Positions 52,666-62,500 of a stretch of DNA of 64,000 nt are shown here, piece by piece. Position numbers and translations under genes: made by a program. The notes beneath the pieces were generated by a model. That model searched no databases. It was not told the origin of the DNA and was given only the letters and a program-made list of their open reading frames with translations. Where the stretch lies: positions 15,218,399 through 15,282,398 of the forward strand of contig CM072522.1 of assembly GCA_036898135.1 (NCBI GenBank), given 5' to 3'. Source of the stretch: Oncomelania hupensis (taxonomy: Eukaryota; Mollusca; Gastropoda; Littorinimorpha; Pomatiopsidae). How positions within the stretch are numbered: the stretch's first letter is position 1; each line of letters opens with the position of its first letter.

Positions 52666-53372
52666 AAGCCAAACCGGAAATGGGTGCTACTTCGAGAAGA
52701 AACGAAAAGACAGGAAATAATACGAAAATACACCGAGAAGACACGCTAAGGACTTCAGACAAAATAATATACTATAATTATTTTTATATAACGAATATAT
52801 AACAAACTATAGTTATCTGGTTTTTTTTTTTTTAAAGGGAATTAAAGTTATTGAATGTTGAAAATATTTGTTTTTCATTTTTTCCAAGTGTGTTTTGTGC
52901 TTGTATGCTCTTTTATTACAAATTAAAACAAAACAAACACACACTAAAAAGTAAATTTCCACTAAGAACTGAAAACAAAATCAGCAAACAATAATGAAAT
53001 AAAAATAAAATAATTGAACAATGAATGAATTAACTAATTAATAATTGTGCACGCACACACCCACCCACCCACACACACCTACACACACACACACAAACTA
53101 AATTTAAAAAATTGAAAAAGGAAAAGGAATTTTTTTTTATTAGAGAATATCAACAAAAATAATTAAAATAAAAAAACAGCGTAAATAAATAAACATTTGG
53201 AAAAAATATTTTACGGTTTGTTCATATCTTACAAATAATGAAATATGTCAGATGTATTACGCAAATTTAGTTTAATAAAAAGATAATTAGGTACCTAAGA
53301 TATTACACCAAAGGGAACACTGCAGAGGTTACAACCGTAACACAACAGAACGGGACCCATGGAGGTTAGAAG
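52666..53372. other. AT-rich region upstream of locus C
   Basis: A-rich, with (CA)n-like sequence at 53053-53095. No supported coding region. Confidence 0.5.
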
Positions 53373-53478
53373 ATGACGTCATTTTTGTGAAGACACTAAA
53401 ATTTCATCGCCGCCATATTGGTTAACCCAAAAGAAAGCAGGTCGCCGTGTTGTCCAAACGTGCACATCTCAGCTAAGG
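53373..53478 (+). promoter_or_regulatory. likely promoter of locus C (CRE and YY1 motifs)
   Basis: TGACGTCA (CRE palindrome) lies at 53374. GCCGCCATATTGG (the reverse of the YY1 core AANATGGCGGC) lies at 53409-53421, 58-70 bases before the start codon at 53479. YY1-type sites are common close to animal start sites. A near-identical 23-base stretch lies inverted at 59190. Confidence 0.55.
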
Positions 53479-53552
53479 ATGCCTTCTTGCTGTGCATATG
53501 GCTGTACCAACAGATCTGAGCGGGATAGAACACGAGGCATAACTTTTCACAG
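53479..53552 (+). CDS. locus C exon 1: start of THAP domain
   Basis: ATG at 53479; donor ACAG|GTTAGT at 53553; leaves in phase 2. It encodes MPSCCAYGCTNRSERDRTRG and then ITFH. This is the standard THAP opening: M-P-x-C, two Cys ligands and the FH that precedes 'RFP'. Confidence 0.85.
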
Positions 53553-56500
53553 GTTAGTAATTTTACGTTTTAAATGAGTTGTTGTATGAATACCGAACAA
53601 CAATATTCGATAAACAATGCGCAGTCTCAGTAGTCTGTTCGCTCTTTTCATTGCAGACACATGTGACACGAAATTAATACCTTAGCACTGTTAAATGCTT
53701 ACAAAATGTCAATAAACTGCCAACGCAGAGGCCATGACAGCCAATTTAGCCGCATCACCTGCTGAACTGAGTACCGTTCATCCTCTAATCCTACCCCGTA
53801 ATATTATAAAAGACTGGAATGCTCTTCCCCAGGAGGTAGTGGAGGCCAAAACTGTTGATGCTTTTGCATCAAGAGCCTGATCCCACCGACCAGAATAGAC
53901 AGTTAATCAACAACATTAAAAAACCACATAGACACTCCAAATTTAAAGAATTATTCTATATATACGACTAGAAAAGATAATTTGAAATTATTGCATGCAA
54001 ATCATAATGTAAACTATATGTACCATAAACAATGAGGGGACGTTTTTATAAGCCGCGAGGATTTAGGCAGCGATGCCTGTCCTACATCTACTACTACTAA
54101 CACTACAACTCCTCCCCTCCCCCCCCCCCCCCCAAATCCCTCTGTCACTAATCAGATCTGGACTGTCCATGAACTAGGAGAACGGCCTTTTGTGAAACAT
54201 GTGCAAAGTCCTCATAGTGCCAGTATAATCAACAAGTATGATTGTGGGCGCCTACGGAAAGACAAGAAAAGACAAAGACAACTGCATTCGCAGTACCACT
54301 TAGGCAATAGGGGTTAGGATTTAGTGGTTGGGGTTAGCTTTTTGTGAAGTTATACCTCTTGTTTTGTTATTTTGCGACGTTTTAGATGGCGTCATAGACC
54401 TGTCCATTAGCATAGCATAGCATAGTTCGGCATGCAGGATAAAAAGCCTTTGGCTCTCATAATCGATCTTAATGAAGGTCCCAACACCCCTCCCCCTGGC
54501 CTCAGTGCCTACCAATTTAGAATTTTTTAGACTCCAATTTGGTGGAGTAGATGCTAATTGCTATCCTTAAATAACTTGTCCAGACTATTCTTGAACACAT
54601 TAAGTGATCCAGCATCCACAGCCTCGGCAGTCAGGTTATTCCAAGGGGTTACCACTCTATTAGTAAAATACTTATTAAATTTGCGAGTATTAGTAAAAGT
54701 TTTAGTAAGTTTAAATTTGTGACCTCGTGTTAAACCAACGTCATTAAAGTTTACAAGAGAACAAGTGGTTAAAGGATCATACAGTTTGCGCACAATTTTA
54801 AAAATTTCAATTAAATCACCCCGCTCTTTCTATATTCTAAACTGGGTAACCTCAGTGACTTCAGTCTCTCCTCGTAGGAGAGTCCTGACATTCCACAAAT
54901 CTTCCTGGTGAATCTGCGCTGGACACCCTCGATCAAGTCAATATGCCTCCTTAAATATGGGCACCAGTCAGGGTTAGCGTACTTCAAGATGGGACGTATA
55001 AGAGCCTTGGATTTGTTACTTATAGTTCTTACAAGCAGGGCTGATATTTTGTTGGCTTTCTTAACAGTACTCTCAATGTGATTCTCAAAGCTGAGCTCTG
55101 TATCCACTATCACTCCAAGATCCCTCTCGGCACCAGTCGTCTCAATCTTATACCTTTCTTTACCATCATTCATAAAGTACTCATGCTGGGGATTATTTTT
55201 GCCCAGATGCAACACCTTGCATTTTTCACTGTTAAATTTAAGTAGCCATGTTTCCGTCCATTCAACCTATTTGTTAATGCATTGCTGCATTCTCTCCTTA
55301 GACTCCTCACTTTCATCAACTTCTGCATTTATATGCAACATATATACTGGCATATGTAGAGTGTGACATACAGATATTTGCTGATGATCATAAGCAAATA
55401 TTTTTATGTCACACTCTACATTCTCTGGCATATAAAATATATAAATAATGTCGGCCCCAACACGCTCCCCTGAGGGACACCGCTTGTAACACTTATTTTG
55501 TCAGAGCTGTTACCGTTAACAGTCACGTACTGGGTCCTGTCAGTCATGAAACTGCTTATCCATGCAAGTGGGCTGCCACTTATGCCATAACCTTTTAGTT
55601 TCTGTAAAAGTCTGAGATGTGGAACAGTATCGAATGTCTTCCTAAGGTCAAGATTTACAGCGTCGACTGGGTGGCCTTCATCCAAGGCGGACATCCAGTC
55701 ATTTATTGTCACCAACAACTGAGTGACACATGACCTACCCCTGGAAAAGCCAAACTGGTCATCATGTAGAAGGTCATTCTCGACAAAGTGAGAGCACAGT
55801 GCATCTCTAATGAATCCCTCAAATACCTTACAGACAACCGAGGTGAGGCTAACAGGGCGATAATTACCCGGAAAATTTTTGTCACCTTTCTTATAGATGG
55901 GTTTAACCTCTGCTTCCTTTCACTCATCAGGTATCATGCCATACCTCATTGTTCTATCAAAAAGTAACTTGAGAGGCAAAGGCAATTCATTCGCTAATTC
56001 TTTCAGCACCCGAGGATTAATTTCATCTGGTCCCGGTGACTTGCTAATTTTCAACTGCAAGAGGGCCTAACTCATCTGCTCTTCACTAACATTAATGGCA
56101 TCCAGTTTTAGATTCATATCACAGTCAAATTTCGGCACACTTTCTTCATCTTCCAGTGTAAGCACACTAGCAAAAATCTCATTTAGGGTCTCTGCTTTCT
56201 CAAGGTCTGTCTTCATCAGTGTGCCGTCGCACTTTAATAGATTAGAGACAGTCTCTCTAGGCTTGGTTTTGTCCTAAACATATTGATAAAAACATTTTGG
56301 ATTGTTTTTAGCTTCTTTTGCCAGATACATTTCCTTTGCCATCACCAACTTACGAGACAACCATTTCACCTGGTTACGAGACTTTGCATAGGCATCATAA
56401 TTAGCTTTAGTAGTGTATTTCTTATACATCTTAAAGGCTCGTCTTTTTTTTCTAATCTTGTCATGCATATCTTGTGGAATATTCGTCTTTTTGCCCCCTC

Positions 56501-59500
56501 CATCATGTAATTTAAACCTTCTCACTGGTATGAACCTTTCTTTAGCCTCTTTTAGCATCCTCTTTATCTTATCCCAACACTCATTCACATTCGAACCCTC
56601 ATGCAATTCTCTCGCCCTTCGTAAACTGGTATTTTACAGGGTCAGGCACTGCACTGGCGTTCCCACCGGTAAGAGAAAATTCTATTACCAAGTGATGGCT
56701 CTTACCTAAGGGTGGGAGAAGTTCGACTGACGACACAAATTCACCATTAGTTAAAATCAAATCAAGAACATTAGCTTTTTGCAAAGCTCTATAATGAGTT
56801 GGTTCGTTCACATGCTGAGTCAAAAACTGCTGTTGTACCGTCTCAAGAAATACACTGGCTGGATGCTCAGTACCCTTCTTGAAAACCTCGAGGTCCCAGT
56901 CAATCTCAGGATAATTAAAATCACCAGTCATAATCACTCGCTCCCTCCCATGAACCTCAATAAGCTTATTGATCAAGACATTTACCCTCCTGTTTTCTTC
57001 CTCGGTACAGTTACTAGTGATCTATACAAGACCCCAAATACATATGACTTGGTATAAGTTACTTTGCATAAAATACTTGGGTTAAAACACTTCTCTAATT
57101 CGTATAACCTGAAGACATTCAGGCCCTCTTTTACAAACAAACTCACTCCTCTGCCCTGTGTCACTGTCATACAAATTACAAGTGTAGCCTGGCAACACAA
57201 AAGTTTCAATGTCATTACATAAGTTCTTCATCATCACTTCAGTTACAGCAATAACATCAAACCTTTTCTCACTTACTAATAATTCAAATTCTGGTAATTT
57301 GTTTATTAAAGAATCTGCGTTTGTGTACAAACATCAAAATTATCAGATTTTCTTCCTCCACCAACATCCCCTGCAGTTCTCCCCCCACTCGCCATATCAC
57401 CATCAAGTCACACTCCCTGAAGTCCAGCATCCACGCCCCTCTCACCCCCACTCTGACCTTCCCCTATATCTTTAGTCTCTTTCCCATGACCACTCCTCCC
57501 ACCCTCACTCTTGGAATCCTGTTCCCCTTTATTTCTAACTCTGTCACGTCTATCCTCATCTTTCTTCCTGCCATCTACCTCGCCTTCTTCCACCCTCACC
57601 TCCATCCCCCCACTCCTCCTCAAATTCCCTCTCTCAACTGTTGTCATCACTCTTCCACGGTACACCACCACATCCTCTCCATCCCCTTTCCTCTTTGCAC
57701 ACTCCAGCCGTACTTCTCTCTCCTGCTTACTTTCAGTCAGGGTCTTGTCTGCAGAGATGCCAACTTTGCTAAACTCCTGGTGGTTCTTAAGCCACCAGGC
57801 CTTCCTGAGTATATAGCTGCGCATCTCTTGCTCTGTGAAGGAAACTTTGATTGGTCTGGGCTTGGAGCCATCCTCATTTTCTTTCCGCCTACCCAGACGA
57901 GTAATACAGCTTCCATTCAGGCAACCCACTTCCAATTCGGATTTTGTATTTTGTTGTGTGCGCCTTGGGTGTACTTGATGTGAATGAAAGTGAAAAAGAA
58001 GGTGTAAACTAAACCGAGAGAGGTAGTTTATATCATAATATATATTACTAGCATGAAGTCATTGGAATCATCCTGAGCAAACATTGCTTTGCGATCTTGT
58101 ACTAGTTGTAGTTCTAGACGGGGTGATATCAACATTTGACAATCAAACTAGTCAAAGTGTGAAGGCAGGGCCGGACTAGTTCATTTGGAGGGGGAGGGTT
58201 ACTGGGTGGTGGTGGGGGTATGACAAAGGTGCAAAGTGCCGAGCATACAAGGGGGGAGGGGGGAGGGATCCAGGGGCAGGCTCCCCGGATTTTTTTTTTA
58301 AACGAAAGACACAAAATGTTGCAATCTGGGCGTGTAAATGCGATCTAGGAGTTCTGTTCATTCACCTCTGTGTGTGTGTGTGTATGTGTGTGTGAAATTT
58401 CTCCCCAGATTTACTAATGATATTAACGTAACCCCCCACCCTCACCCTCCCCATTCATGCACAAATAATAATAATTATATTTGAGGTACATGTTTAGGTT
58501 TGGGGGAGGGTGGGGGTTTCGGAACCCCTGTACCCCTCTAGTCCAGCCCTATGAGGGTATGAAAAAATTGTAACTGCACACTAATAAAATTTTCTATCTT
58601 TTTTTTTTCTTCAGATTTCCGAAAGCAGAATCACTTCGTCAACAATGGATTGCTGCATTGCGGCGCAAAGATGGTTTTGTGCCGTCGACCACTGCAGTAC
58701 TCTGCTCTGAGCATTTTAAGGAAGATGTTGTAGACAGGACTGCAATTGCTTGCGTCCGGCTCCGTGATGGTGCTGTTCCGTCTATTTTTACTGCATTCCC
58801 TACAAAGGCTACATACTTCAATGTGCAATGTACGAGAACAAAATGTCATCTGTTTTGCTTCTTTCTTGTCCCTCCTTATCTTGTTCCTCATCATCATCAA
58901 CATCATCATTATGGTCATCTTCGTCATAACCATCATCATCATCATCATCATCATCCTCATCATCATTCTGTTGAAAGAACAGAGTAAGAATGAAACGCAA
59001 GGACACAAACACACCAATCAGTTCTTTCATTGCTATTTATTGAGCTTCGTCAACAAACAATGATTGTGCTAGGTCAAGAACATAGAACTTGTAAGAAAAC
59101 ACAGTTAACAAAGTCAGTAACCTAAAAAATAGTATATCGGGGTAAAAACGCAAGTCACTACAGCAAAAAGAAGAACAGACAGAGCATTGTTTTGGGTTAA
59201 CCAACATGGCGGATAAGCTCTGCCCACTGGCTTCAAATCGCAAAGTAAGAGAAAGAGCGCAATGCGGCCTGCCTTCTATCTGACCTCCTTAACGGGACTT
59301 CATGCGTTCTACTTTCGGGAAGGTCTCCTCTTCTGACCATGGCCAAGGTCACTATATCGTGCAAGGTCAATGGCACAGTATTCCTAAGAAAATCTTCACT
59401 AGGGGAAAATAATGATCATAGTATATGAATTGTAATTGTAAATGTTCCGTTAGGGTAAGGGTTAGCTTATCAATTTATAACGTGTAAGAATTACCAAAAT

Positions 59501-62500
59501 TAGTTTGGATGCATTAGAAAGACATTCGCCGATGCTGTCCTGAAAATAAAATAAGGACGTGACGTGCCTTGCCCTTATGTTTGGTATCCATTCTTTCTTT
59601 CTTCTGATGTATGTAATACTTGCATGTTCAGCTGTAAGTGGTTGTTTGCAGACACTCCGTATTCTTCCAGCATTTACTCAGTGATGGAGGACGAAGACCA
59701 TTCAGAGCCATCCGAGGTGAAGGTGGAGATTGACATTGCTGAAGATCCAATGAAAAGTTGGATGGTGAAACATGCATGGCATGCTCAAGGTATGATTATC
59801 CAGGAAAGCGTGTGATCATATTTTGTTGCTGTTTTTAAAACCCTCCCGGTTGCATTGCTAGTACTTAAGGTCACCATAGCCAATATTACCAGATTATATT
59901 AAATGGACAAAGCTTTTTGGAGAACAGTTACATCATTTGGCTTGGGCCTGTCATGTTGACGAACATTGACTATGTTGGCCCAAAAGCAATGACAATAATA
60001 ATGTTTGCTATATGTACACACTTGTCTCTTAAATTGGAGTCAAAGCACAGCAGCATAGACTCTTACATGTTAACATCCATCCACACTCATTTTAAAACCC
60101 ATACACTCATGTTAAAATCCATACACTCTCATGTTAACACCCATACACACTCATGTTACACACCCATACACAACACTCACATTCATCTTTCAAACATTTC
60201 GTGACAAGGCAGTGAGGTAGTTAAGTCTGTATTTTGGGCTTTAGCTGTACAGGATTTTAAAAAAATTAACCCTTTCCCTGCCAAGGGGAGATTGCACTGA
60301 TGTATAACCTTTTGCCAGGCAAATCTGGCTTGTGATTGTATGGGTGCGTGGTATTGCATCCATTTATGCTATGTTCCTGTTTAATGAATAGATCAGCTTT
60401 GCGGGGGGCGTGTGAGGGGTGAGCAGCCACATGCCCATGAAAAGGGTTGTCATACCTAGGTTATAAATGTTAAAACAGCTAAGGGTCTGATCATTCCAAC
60501 TGTGTGTATTTGTGTTAATGACCATTTAACTATATTGAGGGGAAAAAAGTCACAATGATGATAAGGTAACATGTCATTGGCATATTTCATTGCACTATTG
60601 TATGACGAGATAAGTTGTAATAAGCAGTCAATGGGTTATTATACTTATTAATGTTATTATAATTATTATTATATTTTCTTTTCTTTTTTTTCATTTGTAA
60701 ATCTGGACCAACAGAAACCACCAAAATGATCATGGAATGTAATTAATTATCAGTGTGGGTGCAAATAAAGCGCCGACACTTAAAAAACTACAGAAAATAT
60801 ATGGTGCTGGTAACCAATCTCTTCTGAAATATTTGATGGTTGATGTTGTCTAAAGTGAAGACAGAGTCTGACAGTGACATGATGGAGCCACATGGCCCCG
60901 TGTTGCCTACAGGGAATTCAGAACCTGACAGTGACATGATGGAGCCACATGACCTGGTGTTGCCGACAGTGAAGTCAGAGCCTGATAGTGACGTGATGAA
61001 GCCACATGAGCCGGTGTTGCCTACAGTGAAGAAAGAGCCAGAAAGTGACGTGATGAAGCCACATGACCTGGTGTTGCCTACAGTGAAGTCAGAGCCTGAT
61101 AGTGACGTGATGGAGCCACATGACCCGGTGTTGCCTACAGTGAAGAAAGGGCCAGAAAGTGACGTGATGGAGCCATATGACCCGGTGTTGCCTACAGTGA
61201 AGAAAGGGCCAGAAAGTGACGTGATGGAGCCACATGACTCAATGTTGCCTACATTAAAGAAAGAGCCAGAAAGTGACGTGATGGAGCCACATGATCCGGT
61301 GTTGCCTACATTAAAGAAAGAGCCAGAAAGTAACGCAGAGGGTGATCTGGCAGTGTACTTTAACAGGACAGCGAGTTTTAGGCATGGTAAGTACACACGC
61401 TCTCATTTTCACTAACTGCAAAACACATGAATAATATAAACAAATTTCCAATGTTTGGTTCTTCATCTGTCAACCCACCCCCGGAACTTCCGCCACACCT
61501 CAGATTTTATTTTTATTTTTAATTTATCCAGGCCTCTTGAGTGCTTTCAGTTCTGTTCTAAATCAACGGTAACATTTGGTTTAGGTGCTTTGACATGTTT
61601 CCATGGACGTTTGTTTCACTGTTGCAGACAACAGTGAGCCATGGGCAACAGAGATGGACAGTGTGAAGTCACAAATGGTCATTGACATGCATCATATCAA
61701 AAGTGAGGTAAGGTTCCAGCGTAACATTTTATTTAAATTCTCATCCATTATATTTTGTATTTATTTTTATATTGTATTTTAAATGTTCAGACTTGATTAT
61801 GAGGATATTACCTTGAGTACTTCTTTATGTTTTATATTGTAAAAAGATTTTTTTTTAAAAATTGGTACCCTTTCCTGACTGAAATAACTTCAAGCGCTGT
61901 CCTGGGACTTAATGAATTATTTGCATAAAAGAGAGGTGCAGCGCAGGCCAGTATGTGAAGCAGTTTCAGAGTGGATTGATGATGCCAGCTAACCTCCAGT
62001 TCTCATCATTGGTGTGTCTCTCTAACAGTTATAGTTCTGACAGTTCAGAATGGTAAGAGAATTAGGGTGCTCTTATCAATTTCTTAGACATTAACATGCT
62101 TGAAATTGCACACAAATTGCTTCATAGGAGAGGTTGGACGAAATTACGCATTGTTTGGTACAAGGAAACATTAAGATGAAGGAGGCTACCTGATCAGTGT
62201 TCCTGTTTAATTTTATGTTGGCAGTTTCCATCCACCCAGGGTGCCGGTGCGCAACCAGAAAGTCCATGGCTTGCTGTCAGCCCCACAGTCCCACCACAGT
62301 CATCTACTGCCTTGTTATCTTCTCCTTTGGAGGCTTCCTACAGTGGTGTCTCAGTTTACAACAGGGAAAGTAAGACACTGCTGTTGAAAGAGAAGAGTAA
62401 GCATGTGTGCAACGTCTGTGATACAGACTTTACAGCAGCTAGTCGCTTGAAACAGCACAAGTTGATACACAAGGGAGAGAAAAACCATGTGTGTGATGTT

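Larger units (their letters stand above)
54410..57935 (-). mobile_element. CR1-type LINE, antisense, decayed, in locus C intron
   Basis: The minus strand carries, from right to left, the ORF1 C-terminal part (57935-57408), ORF2 endonuclease (57330-56599), linker, reverse transcriptase (55930-54811) and C-terminus (to 54554). The tail (CTATG)n, seen as AGCATAGCATAGCATAG on the plus strand, lies at 54411-54427. Its simple tail differs from the (CTA)n family at 48-52 kb, so it is a separate subfamily. It is broken by many frameshifts. Confidence 0.85.

Noticed and set aside
57321..57983. Plus-strand open frame of 220 codons
   Set aside because: It is the antisense of CR1 ORF1 C-terminal sequence, Pro/Ser/Thr-rich by composition, with no domain.
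60788..61396. Minus-strand SLSGSFFTVGNTGSCG-type repeat protein
   Set aside because: Antisense of the VKTEP array; periodicity comes from the 57-bp repeat. The plus strand is supported by donor, phase and homology to locus B.
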